Assembly (NCBI RefSeq): GCF_009797025.1
Contig: NZ_CP047027.1
Span: forward strand, 4,712,001-4,776,000
Direction: 5' to 3'
DNA: 64,000 nt
Source of the DNA: Cellulophaga sp. L1A9
GTDB taxonomy: Bacteria; Bacteroidota; Bacteroidia; Flavobacteriales; Flavobacteriaceae
The translations under genes were made by a program, and so were the position numbers. Positions 8,132-16,026 of the stretch are shown here, piece after piece. The notes beneath the pieces are model-generated. The model ran no database searches, had not been told where the DNA came from, and saw nothing but the letters and a program-made list of their open reading frames with translations. How positions within the stretch are numbered: the stretch's first letter is position 1; the number at the start of each line of letters is the position of its first letter.

Positions 8132-8908
8132 ATGAAAACACTAATCCTAATCATTTTTACTTTTTTATTTTCATGTAATCAAACACAAGAAAACAAACAA
8201 AAGCAGACTTCTAATGACATAACTTTAGAGATTGATAATACTCCTGCATCAAAAGAAAGTATTGCAAATAACCAACTTAAAATAATAGTTACTAATGAAA
8301 ATTATAAAGCGAAATTAAAAAAGATAAAACTTGAAAAAAAAGATATTCCTACTAATATTGATTTATATATATGTGATAAAATAATTCCTGATTATTATTT
8401 ACTTTTAAAAGATAATCGCCTAATTGTTGTTAGTGAACAAGTTTGTGGCGATTTTGGAGGAATATCTTTAACTTCCATAAAAGAAAACAAAGTTTTGCAG
8501 ATCTTAGCTGTCTCTGGTCTACATTATGAACCAGATAATGAAGAAGAATATAAAGTAGTGACCTCATTTACAATTGATAATAACTATAATATATTTGTAA
8601 CTGATGTAACTACTGAATATGGAAAAATTACAAATAAAAAAATAACAACATATTCAATTTCATCTATTGGAGAGTATATAAAAATTAAAGAAGAAGAAAT
8701 TAAAAAAAATCCTTTTTTGTTAGGTTCAACTGTCTACGCACAAGTAGAAACTTATTTGAATGTAAGGTCAATACCCAATAGCGATAGCGATATTATAGAA
8801 AAAGCTTACCCAAAAGATGCTTTAAGAGTTTTAGAAGTTTTAGATTCTTGGGTTAAGATAGAGATAAATGGTAAAGAAGGTTATGTTAGTAAAGACTTTG
8901 TGAAGTAA
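8132..8908 (+). CDS. SH3b-domain lipoprotein, probable immunity to a peptidoglycan effector
   Basis: Residues 1-15 form a lipoprotein signal with lipobox LFSC (Cys15). Residues ~30-190 are a beta-rich domain of unknown family containing ICDK and SEQVCGDFGG. Residues ~203-258 are an SH3b domain (YLNVRSIPNSDSDIIEKAY ... GKEGYVSKDFVK). An outer-membrane or periplasmic lipoprotein that binds cell-wall material fits immunity against the peptidoglycan-cleaving effector whose stub precedes it. The first 137 codons are duplicated almost exactly at 14819, where the gene is truncated. Confidence 0.7.
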   Translation: MKTLILIIFTFLFSCNQTQENKQKQTSNDITLEIDNTPASKESIANNQLKIIVTNENYKAKLKKIKLEKKDIPTNIDLYICDKIIPDYYLLLKDNRLIVVSEQVCGDFGGISLTSIKENKVLQILAVSGLHYEPDNEEEYKVVTSFTIDNNYNIFVTDVTTEYGKITNKKITTYSISSIGEYIKIKEEEIKKNPFLLGSTVYAQVETYLNVRSIPNSDSDIIEKAYPKDALRVLEVLDSWVKIEINGKEGYVSKDFVK

Positions 8909-8950
8909 ACAACTTTCTGCTACAAAAAAAACACAGTATTGGAATGCTAA

Positions 8951-9064
8951 CACAGCACCCCTCTTGTGCCGTTATTGCTTTGCTAATAATAATTTTCATT
9001 ACTCATTTCTTTTACTCTTTTGTATCTTACTCACTCTGTTACGAGCTTCACACTCGCACTAGCT
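8951..9064 (+). repeat. ~115-bp two-REP element, copy 1 of 5
   Basis: CTTGTGCCGTTATTGCTTTG, then a conserved block (TACTCATTTCTTTTACTC, TTTGTATCTTACTC) and a second REP half (TTACGAGC ... CGCACTAGC). Copies lie at 11502, 21305, 31714 and 57251, each directly upstream of an effector tail or another mobile copy. The first hairpin is decayed here. Confidence 0.7.
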
Positions 9065-9068
9065 GAGG

Positions 9069-9221
9069 GATATTGTAGTTTTTGATAAAACTGGTGATAG
9101 AAAGTGGGGTCATATTTCCATGTGGACAGGTAGTTAGTGGGTTTCAGATTTTAAACAAAATTCAATCATAGTTCATACTGATTATAATGAAAAAGATTAT
9201 CATGTTTTCAGATGGCAATAA
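9069..9221 (+). pseudogene. CHAP-type amidase 3' fragment with nonsense mutation
   Basis: The frame reads DIVVFDKTGDRKWGHISMW, TGS, stop, WVSDFKQNSIIVH ... YHVFRWQ. GHISMWTGSxWVSDF is typical of the His-containing end of CHAP amidases, and the TAG at 9135-9137 most simply replaces CAG (Gln). The catalytic Cys half is missing: the fragment begins at the end of the two-REP element. It precedes a lipoprotein that is its probable immunity partner. Confidence 0.7.
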
Positions 9222-9229
9222 CGTAGATA

Positions 9230-9253
9230 AATAATAATAATAATAATAATAAT
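9230..9253 (+). repeat. AAT microsatellite abutting a start codon
   Basis: Eight uninterrupted AAT triplets occupy the ribosome-binding region and run into the ATG at 9252. Changes in repeat number would alter leader length in steps of three without shifting the reading frame. Confidence 0.85.
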
Positions 9254-10127
9254 GAAATATTTTAATTTGTACATCCCTTTATTATTATTACTGATTAGCT
9301 GTAAAGAAGCGAATAAGAATACTGATAGTATTCAAAACTCAACTGCCCAAATAGATTCTGTCATTACTAACAATAAAGATGGTGTCGTTATTTTAACAGA
9401 ATTCTACAAAAAGTATTATGGCGAATATAGAGATAGAGAAGGTATAGAAGAGTATGTGTCATCTCGTATTTTAAAAAGAATGGATAGTCTAACTATAGAG
9501 GATAATCTTATGTTAGATTATGACCCTTTTATTTATGGGCAAGATTGGGATGAAAATATACTTATGAAATCTATAGAAATAAAACCTTTAAAAAACAGGG
9601 ATGAATATAGGGTAAGCTTTTTTAGATTTGCTAATAGTGATGAGAAAAGAACAAACATAGATTTGTTATTAAAAAACAATAGTGAAGGCAAACTATTAAT
9701 TTACAGCATTCTTAATGATGAATATTTGAATTTTAAAAATAATATTACTAATAATAAAACAAAATCAAAAGCAATTATAGATAGTTGGCAAAATGATCAT
9801 ATTGAGATACACATAACAACTGATAATCTAACATATTTATTCAACGGGCAATGCATATATGCCTTTTCGATAAAAATAGTAAACGATACTGAGGTAGAAC
9901 TCATATGGGGAGAAATAGGGATGGATTGTGTTAATGATATGCAGTTTAATGAAACATTTGGTTTGTCTAAAGAACTTATTCCTCAAAAAGGGAAACCATT
10001 TGCAAAATACTCATTAGAAAAAGAAGTTGTCACTGTAACTTATTATTATAAAGAATGGGTAGATTCATACAAAAAGAAAATAAATAATAAACCATTTATG
10101 GATGTGTTTTATTCTAAAGATGAATAG
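9252..10127 (+). CDS. DUF3828-like lipoprotein, probable amidase immunity
   Basis: A lipoprotein signal (LLLLISC, Cys17) is followed by a region (VVILTEFYKKYYGEY; ILKRMDSL; LDYDPFIYGQDWD) resembling DUF3828/Tai3-type proteins, which include T6SS amidase immunity proteins with the DxDPF..GQD feature. The C-terminal ~130 residues form a second strand-rich part. The upstream gene is a CHAP amidase remnant, so this was probably its immunity partner. The AAT microsatellite in the leader may affect translation. Confidence 0.6.
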   Translation: MKYFNLYIPLLLLLISCKEANKNTDSIQNSTAQIDSVITNNKDGVVILTEFYKKYYGEYRDREGIEEYVSSRILKRMDSLTIEDNLMLDYDPFIYGQDWDENILMKSIEIKPLKNRDEYRVSFFRFANSDEKRTNIDLLLKNNSEGKLLIYSILNDEYLNFKNNITNNKTKSKAIIDSWQNDHIEIHITTDNLTYLFNGQCIYAFSIKIVNDTEVELIWGEIGMDCVNDMQFNETFGLSKELIPQKGKPFAKYSLEKEVVTVTYYYKEWVDSYKKKINNKPFMDVFYSKDE

Positions 10128-10203
10128 ATTAAGAGGCATTTGTAAATAAACCCCGCTAGCGCTCATTAAATGTCATTAAGTTAAGGAATTTTCAAATCGC
10201 CCC

Positions 10204-10532
10204 CGCTAGCGCTCATTTGTAACGAGTGCCGCATCGCGTAAGAAAACATCAATTAAAATTATAAATGTTTTAGTTAGCTTTTGTACTTTTAAGTAATGAG
10301 TAGAAAGCATAAATCTCATAATCCAAGGGTTGTATTTTTTGTTTCTTTTGCAACTGCATATTGGATATATGTATTTACATGGCAAGTCTATTTTATTATC
10401 CTATTAGCAACGCTACAAATTAGAACTATAACCAGGCTACAATTTTGAAAATGATTATACAAAACTAAATATTGACGATATTGGTTCCTTACAATAACTA
10501 AGGGCGACACTCGTTACAAATGAGCGCTAGCG
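10204..10532. mobile_element. 329-bp REP-bounded inverted-repeat element
   Basis: Perfect 25-bp inverted copies of a REP (CGCTAGCGCTCATTTGTAAC...) lie at 10204-10228 and 10508-10532, enclosing 279 bp. The interior contains a 50-codon frame at 10296-10448 with a hydrophobic stretch (WIYVFTWQVYFIILLATL), perhaps a gene remnant. A third partial REP sits just outside at 10147-10164. No transposase is inside, so this is either a composite REP pair or a gene scrap caught between two REPs. Confidence 0.65.
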
Positions 10533-10562
10533 AGAGTATAATACATAAAAAAGCATATAGAA

Positions 10563-11486
10563 ATGAAACAAATCATTATACTGATAATCTCACTGATTAA
10601 TTTAATATCGTGCAATTCACAAGTGAGTAAAACAATATCAAACTTTGAGAAGTTAAATTTAATTCAAAATGAAATTGAAAATAACTCTACCAATGAAAAG
10701 ACATATAAGAGTCTAGATTCTCTAAAAAATGTTACCGATGGCGCAGATGCCGAACTTTACACTGAGATATATAAAAATGCAATCATTTATGATACGGAGG
10801 AGCTTTTAAAATTTTTAAATATCAACAATAAAAAAATTGATGAAAATGTTGTTATTTTCTTTAGACAAGATAAAAATATCTACAATTTAATTAATGAAAA
10901 ATTAAACAGAAAAATAAAAAAAAGTTTTATATAAGATTCTGATGGATACACAAATTTAAGAAGAGAAAAAAGCACGAATTCTAAAATAATAACAACGATA
11001 AATAATGGTGAAGAGATTGATATCATAGACAATACTGACAAGTGGTTTTTAGTAGAAACAAAAGAAGGAAAATTAGGTTATGTACATAATTCAAGGATTA
11101 GGTACAAAAACGGGAAGGAGTCAATTTTAGGGAAATGGAATGCTGATTCAGAATGTGAAAACCCAATTGGTATCGAAATAAAGAAGAATAAAGAATTGAT
11201 TATTTGTGTTGAGCCAAATCAGTATTATATTTATTTAACCAAAGTAAATAGTAATGACGATATTATTAGCTATAGATTAAAAAGTATAACGGGGTCTGTT
11301 GGTGAGGATATTTTTTCAAAAGCATATATAAATGATAGTGCGGTAGTAACCTTAGAGAGAAAAGACAATTTTAAGATTAAATTAAATTGGTTAGGTTATT
11401 ATAATAAGGTAAATGGTCAAAGACAATATTCAGAAGCATTAATCAGTAATCAAAACCCAGTTTTTCTATACAAGTGTGATAAATAA
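10563..11486 (+). pseudogene. SH3b lipoprotein gene split by an in-frame TAA
   Basis: The frame begins with a lipoprotein signal (LINLISC) and stops at TAA 10932-10934 after KKSFI. It stays open in the same frame through 11486: DSDGYTNLRREKSTNSKI and GKLGYVHNSRIR form an SH3b domain, followed by a tail (ILGKWNADSEC ... LNWLGYYNKVNGQR ... NPVFLYKC). The tail resembles the ends of the lipoproteins at 53021 and 56233 (WLGxYN ... C). A single nonsense change therefore separates what was one 307-residue immunity lipoprotein. Confidence 0.75.
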
Positions 11487-11501
11487 ATATTTTACAAATA
11501 T

Positions 11502-11618
11502 ACCCCCGCAAGCGTCTCGCTTGTGCCGTTACTGCTTTAATAATAATATTCATCACTCATTTCTTTTCTTCTTATGTATCTTACTCAATTGGTAACGAGC
11601 GTAATGCACGCACTTACG
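11502..11618 (+). repeat. ~115-bp two-REP element, copy 2 of 5
   Basis: Starts with an intact hairpin, CAAGCG-TCT-CGCTTG, then GTGCCGTTACTGCTTTAATA, the conserved middle block and GGTAACGAGCGTAATGCACG. It is followed by an effector stub. Confidence 0.8.
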
Positions 11619-11632
11619 TAATGATTTTTATT

Positions 11633-11683
11633 CAGGGAGGTTGGATAGGATATTTTAGACCCAGAAATTATACAAAACAATGA
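11633..11683 (+). pseudogene. 3' stub of an NlpC/P60 effector
   Basis: Sixteen codons (QGGWIGYFRPRNYTKQ, stop) match the C-termini of the effectors at 17028 (GWKGYFRPKNYAKQL) and 20036 (GWKGYFRPENYTKQL). Everything upstream was replaced by the two-REP element. Confidence 0.75.
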
Positions 11684-11831
11684 ATTACAATTAATTAATA
11701 GAAAATATAACGTGTTAGTATTATCTTAGGTACATAATACGGATATTCAATAGGTTTATACATTTATTACCATTAATTTTTCAATTAAACCTTCTATTCG
11801 ATAACTTATCGCAATAAATTTAACAGATAAT

Positions 11832-12215
11832 ATGTCAAAAAAAACGGAAAATAACATTACAGATATTCTAATTTCTATACTTATAATAATGATATCTTCA
11901 TTAATTATAATGAAATCAGTTGAAGCCTTTAACAAAAGGGATCCTGGGCCTGGCTTTTTATTAATGCTTGCAAGTATATTTTTAAATATCGCTTTTTCTT
12001 TCTGCTTTAAAAATAAGAAAAGTATAAAATATTTTTTTGTAGCAACTTTCTGTTTTTATAATTTTTATTTCTTTTGGGCTATTAGAAAAGAAATTTCATT
12101 TAACACCGGTTCCATATTATTAATACTAATATTCGAATTTTCTTTAATTTTAATCTATGGAATATACTATCTGATTCGTAAAAAAAAGCTAATGGGTGAC
12201 TCACCAAATGAATAG
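11832..12215 (+). CDS. Four-helix membrane protein
   Basis: A 127-residue protein with about four hydrophobic segments (residues ~10-28, 39-57, 66-85 and 95-116) and short charged loops, ending in RKKKLMGDSPNE. No family is recognised. It follows an NlpC effector stub, so a membrane-embedded immunity role is possible but unproven. The first RAYT copy begins 23 bp after its stop. Confidence 0.6.
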   Translation: MSKKTENNITDILISILIIMISSLIIMKSVEAFNKRDPGPGFLLMLASIFLNIAFSFCFKNKKSIKYFFVATFCFYNFYFFWAIRKEISFNTGSILLILIFEFSLILIYGIYYLIRKKKLMGDSPNE

Positions 12216-12238
12216 AAAAATAACCTTAATAAGCTATA

Positions 12239-12457
12239 CCCCCCTTAGCGCGACATATCCGCAACCCTGGCGCACTTCTGTGAAGTGTGTCTAATTTTCT
12301 TTAGTATTTGCAATGCAATTTATCCTATTTTAAAATATTAGATGATTCTTTAAATTATTGTAATGCAAACAAAGGATTAACCGTACATGCGTACGTATAT
12401 ATGAGTAGTCATATTCATCTTATTATTAGTTCTCAAGAAAACGAGTTGCAGGACATT
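12239..12457 (+). mobile_element. RAYT element copy A (partial)
   Basis: Starts with the common 5' end (TAGCGCGACATATCCGCAAC, REP hairpin ACTTC-TGT-GAAGT) but has an internal deletion joining the leader directly to the codons for YFKILDDSLNYC. It keeps the HUH motif region (MSSHIHLIISS) and ends after ELQDI, in frame with a CHAP effector tail. It lacks the 3' half of the transposase. Confidence 0.85.
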
Positions 12458-12847
12458 CAAGTAAGAGCGTTTGAATGGGGACCTTTTAACAATAGGTATA
12501 TAAATCCAAAAAGGAAAAACATTGGAGGTTGGAAAGAAGGGGAAGATTATGGAAAACCTTTTTTGGGAGCATTAGCAGTAATCTCAACTAGCCATGTTGC
12601 TTTTGTTGTTGGCAAAACTTCTAGCGGAAGAATTGTGTTATTAGGTGGTAATCAAAATGGAGTTATAGGAAATCAAGAAAAAGGAGCAGGCGGTGATGAA
12701 AGTGTATGTTTTTCAGCATATACTAAAAGTAGTATTGCGTTTTATATGAAACCAAAAGAGTTTGTTGTTACGGAAGAATTAAATGAAAGCAATCTTCCAA
12801 TTATTAATGTTAATAATCCTGAAGAAACATTTTCTTCTCTTAGATAA
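12458..12847 (+). pseudogene. CHAP (TIGR02594-like) effector C-terminal part fused to RAYT
   Basis: The frame VRAFEWGPFNN ... KPFLGALAVISTSHVAFVVG ... IVLLGGNQNG ... SIAFYMKP matches the second half of the CHAP protein at 15403 (GALAVIDWG, GHVGFVV, LLGGNQ), including the histidine region but not the catalytic Cys half. It is in frame with RAYT copy A, giving a continuous 179-codon ORF from a TTG at 12308. It cannot be an active amidase as it stands. Its stop lies 4 bp before the next lipoprotein start. Confidence 0.75.
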
Positions 12848-12851
12848 AAAT

Positions 12852-13865
12852 ATGCAGATAAAATTAATCATTTATATTTCATTAGTAAGTTTTCTGGGTT
12901 GTAATGGTCAGAAAAAAGAAAAAAATGTGGTAAATAATACAGGAGAATTTAATATTGAAATTGTTAAGTATAAAAAAAACAGAAAATTAGGGTATGCTGA
13001 AAAGTCAGTTTTTAAAATTTTAGAGAACAAAAAATACATTGACAGTATAGAAATTATTATTCCATATTCAGATTGTAATAATAATGAAACCTTATGTGGT
13101 ATAGATTATTTAAATGGTTCTTTCGAAATATCAGATATTAACAATGACTCTTTTGCAGAAATTCAATTCGCTTACCAGTATTATGCAAAATCAGAAGAGC
13201 TTGCTAAAAACTTGAAAGTAATTTTTTATGATACTAAAACAAAAGTAAATTATTTTGCAGATGGCATTGGTGTAAATCATTTTGATCAAGTTCTTGATAA
13301 GAATTCTAAAGGTAGAATAATAGAAATAAGTAATAATATACCTGATAAATTCATAAAAGAATTAGAAAAAAAATGGCATAGATATTCCTTTGAAGATAAG
13401 TTACCTATTAATAGTTTAAATTCTAAAATCAAGATTACTGAAATTGAAGAAGGAAAAATAACTAATGAAAAGTCGAATTCTGTTGATTTTGATAAGATAT
13501 CGACGACATCTATCAAGGAAATTAGACTTAACGGTAATGATGGTGAATTTATAAATTTAATCACAGTTAATGGTTTAGATTTTAAATTTAAGAATCCAGC
13601 TATTCAAACAGATCACCATAAAATAAAATTGATTGATAATAAAATCATTAAATTAACAAACTCAGATAGTAAGAATAGCTATGTGGTAACCTATTGGTAT
13701 TTAGATGAAAATAAAAAAACATTAATATTATTTAAATCAGAAGCTCAATCATATGATTATGGAAAAATCACTAAGTACCGTCTAGAAAATATTAATTATG
13801 ATATAAAAGAGATAGATTCTGACAAGTTTTATGATGAAGTATATGACTCAAACAATGAAATTTAA
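12852..13865 (+). CDS. Lipoprotein, probable immunity to the CHAP effector
   Basis: The start at ATG 12852 gives a good lipoprotein signal (YISLVSFLGC, Cys16); the longer frame from 12783 would bury it. The 337-residue mature protein has an FG-GAP-like acidic loop (DINNDSFAEIQFAY) near residue 100 and a C-terminal domain (YWYLDENKKTLILFK ... YDIKEIDSDKFYDEVYD). A fragment of a paralogous C-terminus lies at 14117. Position 4 bp behind the CHAP tail makes periplasmic immunity the likely role; no family name is recognised. Confidence 0.65.
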   Translation: MQIKLIIYISLVSFLGCNGQKKEKNVVNNTGEFNIEIVKYKKNRKLGYAEKSVFKILENKKYIDSIEIIIPYSDCNNNETLCGIDYLNGSFEISDINNDSFAEIQFAYQYYAKSEELAKNLKVIFYDTKTKVNYFADGIGVNHFDQVLDKNSKGRIIEISNNIPDKFIKELEKKWHRYSFEDKLPINSLNSKIKITEIEEGKITNEKSNSVDFDKISTTSIKEIRLNGNDGEFINLITVNGLDFKFKNPAIQTDHHKIKLIDNKIIKLTNSDSKNSYVVTYWYLDENKKTLILFKSEAQSYDYGKITKYRLENINYDIKEIDSDKFYDEVYDSNNEI

Positions 13866-13874
13866 AGGATTACC

Positions 13875-13921
13875 AACCCGATAGCGCGGATTTGTAATCC
13901 GTGCCTACACAGAGTAAGCGG
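13875..13921 (+). repeat. REP hairpin (GGATT-TGT-AATCC)
   Basis: TAGCGC, then stem CGGATT-TGT-AATCCG, then GTGCC and AGAGTAAG. It matches the layout of the other REPs but has a different stem sequence. Confidence 0.8.
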
Positions 13922-13940
13922 TAAAATATAATATAATGAA

Positions 13941-13977
13941 AATCCACAGCATTAGTGTTGTGGTTTTTTTTGTTTTT
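13941..13977 (+). terminator. Terminator-like hairpin
   Basis: CCACA and TGTGG flank a 10-base loop, followed by T8 and more T-rich DNA. It lies at the 3' end of the minus-strand regulator fragment and could serve either direction. Confidence 0.5.
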
Positions 13978-14077
13978 AAGAGAACGCTTGTTTAGCTTTT
14001 ACGTTTTGTAATAAGCTATCAAGAGCGTATAATATGTGTTCTTTATCTTTTTCAGGTAAGGAAACTATATCGTTTAT
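13976..14077 (-). pseudogene. 3' fragment of an XRE-type regulator
   Basis: On the minus strand the frame ends NDIVSLPEKDKEHILYALDS, then LLQNVKAKQAFS, stop. LPEKxKEHIxYALDxLxxxxKxxQA is the usual tail of small helix-turn-helix regulators in Bacteroidota. The HTH half is missing, cut by a REP at 14079. A second stub of the same kind lies at 23776. Confidence 0.6.
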
Positions 14078-14078
14078 G

Positions 14079-14116
14079 CCCCAGCTGGTGCAAGCGTCTC
14101 GCTCGTTACCGACACA
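14079..14116 (+). repeat. REP remnant
   Basis: CCCCAGCTGGTGCAAGCGTCTCGCTCGTTACC contains the CAAGCG-TCT-CGCT hairpin of the two-REP family fused directly to a CGTTACC end; the middle block is absent. Confidence 0.6.
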
Positions 14117-14308
14117 AGATCATTATGGAAATCATATTTCTATGTTTTTTAAATTTGACAAAAATAGAAAAATTCTATACCTAAAAAAGCTCAATGTTTT
14201 TTTTCCTTTTAAACAGGATACATTGGGGCGTAACAAATATTGTATAATGGATAATTTGAATATGGATATTCGCACGATTGATAGCGAACAATTATTTGAT
14301 GAGTTTAA
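14117..14308 (+). pseudogene. C-terminal fragment of an immunity lipoprotein
   Basis: The frame DHYGNHISMFFKFDKNRKI, then YLKKLNVFF ... NLNMDIRTIDSEQLFDEFN parallels the end of the lipoprotein at 12852 (SYVVTYWYLDENKKT ... NINYDIKEIDSDKFYDE). It is bounded on the left by a REP and on the right by RAYT copy B, so neither start nor stop is native. Confidence 0.6.
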
Positions 14309-14619
14309 CCCCCTCGCGGGACATATCCGCAACCCTGGCGCACTTCTGTGAAGTGTGTCTAATTTTCTTTAATATTTGCAATGCAATTTCTTTAAACAAT
14401 GTCTCAGAGATATAAAGTTATAGATAGTACCGTTCCAACATTTGTGACAATAACAATAATTGATTGGGTAGATTTATTTATTCGACCAACCTATTTTAAA
14501 ATATTAGATGATTCTCTAAATTATTGTATGGCAAACAAAGGATTAACCGTACATGCGTACGTATATATGAGTAGTCATATTCATCTTATTATTAGTTCTC
14601 AAGAAAACGAGTTGCAGGA
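14309..14619 (+). mobile_element. RAYT element copy B (partial)
   Basis: The full 5' end and REP hairpin lead to ATG 14399. The transposase frame is intact for about 73 codons (MSQRYKVIDSTVPTFV ... MSSHIHLIISSQENELQ), then joins in frame to an M15-like effector tail at a GGCCGGCC sequence. The 3' half is lost. Confidence 0.85.
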
Positions 14620-14818
14620 GGCCGGCCAAACACATGGTTATGGTTGGAAGAAAAATCATTTTGGCTTGGAACCTAAAATACAAAATAATGGTAGGTCAGG
14701 AGCCATTTCTTGGGTTCATGTAGATGTTAGAGAATTTGAGTCTATTTATCAGAAAGACTCTTTTTTTATCAAAAATGAAAAAGACTTTTTAGGCGAAAAA
14801 AAAATTAATATAATTTAA
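14620..14818 (+). pseudogene. M15-like peptidase C-terminal fragment fused to RAYT
   Basis: HGYGWKKNHFGLEPKIQNN and SWVHVDVREFE ... KDSFFIKNEKDFLGEKKINII end one codon before the next lipoprotein start. SWVHVDVRxF resembles the metal-binding end of M15-type D,D-peptidases or related cell-wall enzymes; this is a tentative call. The N-terminal part is replaced in frame by RAYT copy B. A shorter stub of the same gene is at 8068. Confidence 0.6.
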
Positions 14819-15244
14819 ATGAAAACACTAATCCTAATCATTTTTACTTTTTTATTTTCATGTAATCAAACACAAGAAAACAAACAAAAGCAGACTTCTA
14901 ATGACATAACTTTAGAGATTGATAATATTCCTGCATCAAAAGAAAGTATTGCAAATAGCCAACTTAAAATAATAGTTACTAATGAAAATTATAAAGCGAA
15001 ATTAAAAAAGATAAAACTTGAAAAAAAAGATATTCCTACTAATATTGATTTATATATATGTGATAAAATAATTCCTGATTATTATTTACTTTTAAAAGAT
15101 AATCGCCTAATTGTTGTTAGTGAACAAGTTTGTGGCGATTTTGGAGGAATATCTTTAACTTCCGTAAAAGAAAACAAAGTTTTGCAGATCTTAGCTGTCT
15201 CTGGTCAACATTATGAACCAGATAATGAAGAAAAAAGAAAGTAG
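14819..15244 (+). pseudogene. Truncated copy of the SH3b lipoprotein at 8132
   Basis: The first 137 codons are almost identical to the gene at 8132 (lipobox LFSC, ICDK, SEQVCGDFGG). The copy then breaks at EPDNEE and runs into unrelated sequence (KRK, stop), losing the SH3b domain. The ATG directly follows the stop of the M15-like fragment, as at 8132. The break joins it to the CHAP gene at 15229. Confidence 0.75.
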
Positions 15245-15402
15245 CCCATTTTAGTGAAGGATTAGGCAAAACATTATTAGAATTAGCTTCACTTATTAAT
15301 CAAGATTCTAAGTATTTTTGGTTACAATCAAAAATACTAAATGGTTATTCTAAGAAACATTATTTAGAAGTCGACCCCAATGGTTGGGTTCACAGAAAAA
15401 AA

Positions 15403-16026
15403 ATGTTTAACAAATTATCTGCTATTTTTAGATTTAATACAGAATGTGTTAACAATCCGAACACTTATGATTCGAAGGAAAGAGCATCATGGATAGCGAT
15501 AGCCTATGGAGAATTATGGACAGAAGAAATTGTAGGATCAAATCACAATCCACGAGTTCTTGAATATCACGCATCAGCAGGACTTACCCAATCACATATC
15601 ACCGATGATGGAGATTGGCCTTGGTGTTCCTCTTTTGCTTGTTGGGTATTCAAAAACTCAAAAGAATATACGGGTAAAATCACAGCAAAAGCGACTAATT
15701 GGCAAAATTGGGGAAAAGAAGATTCAAAAGAGAAACCAATGTATGGTGCTTTAGCTGTAATTGATTGGGGAGAAAACGATAATGGAAAAGGACACGTAGG
15801 ATTCGTTGTTAATGTTGATGGCAATAGTGTTTACTTACTTGGAGGTAACCAAACAGGTGGCGACAAAAAAAACACAAAAGGAAAAGTTTGTATTGGGAAA
15901 TATGATAAATCCGTAATAGACTATTTTAGAATCCCAACAAATTATGAACCAAAAGAAAATGATTATATATATGATGACATTAAGACAACATCTCAAGGCT
16001 TTGAATCTCTATCTACTACTCGTTAG
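15403..16026 (+). CDS. CHAP amidase effector (TIGR02594-like), N-terminally truncated
   Basis: A CHAP fold with catalytic Cys in DWPWCSSFACWVF (around residue 71) and His in KGHVGFVVNVDG (around residue 133), plus the family marker LLGGNQ. Catalytic residues are present, so activity is possible. The frame is open upstream to 15229 (KKKVAHFSEGLGKTLLELAS ... DPNGWVHRKK), showing that the real start and secretion/loading region were lost where the gene joins the truncated lipoprotein. Amidase action on peptidoglycan is inferred from the family. Its 3' end overlaps the next lipoprotein by about 50 bp. Confidence 0.7.
   Translation: MFNKLSAIFRFNTECVNNPNTYDSKERASWIAIAYGELWTEEIVGSNHNPRVLEYHASAGLTQSHITDDGDWPWCSSFACWVFKNSKEYTGKITAKATNWQNWGKEDSKEKPMYGALAVIDWGENDNGKGHVGFVVNVDGNSVYLLGGNQTGGDKKNTKGKVCIGKYDKSVIDYFRIPTNYEPKENDYIYDDIKTTSQGFESLSTTR

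Noticed and set aside
9230..9253. AAT repeats and the tandem 1.21-kb array as CRISPR-like
   Set aside because: Neither has short repeats with unique spacers, and no cas genes are present.
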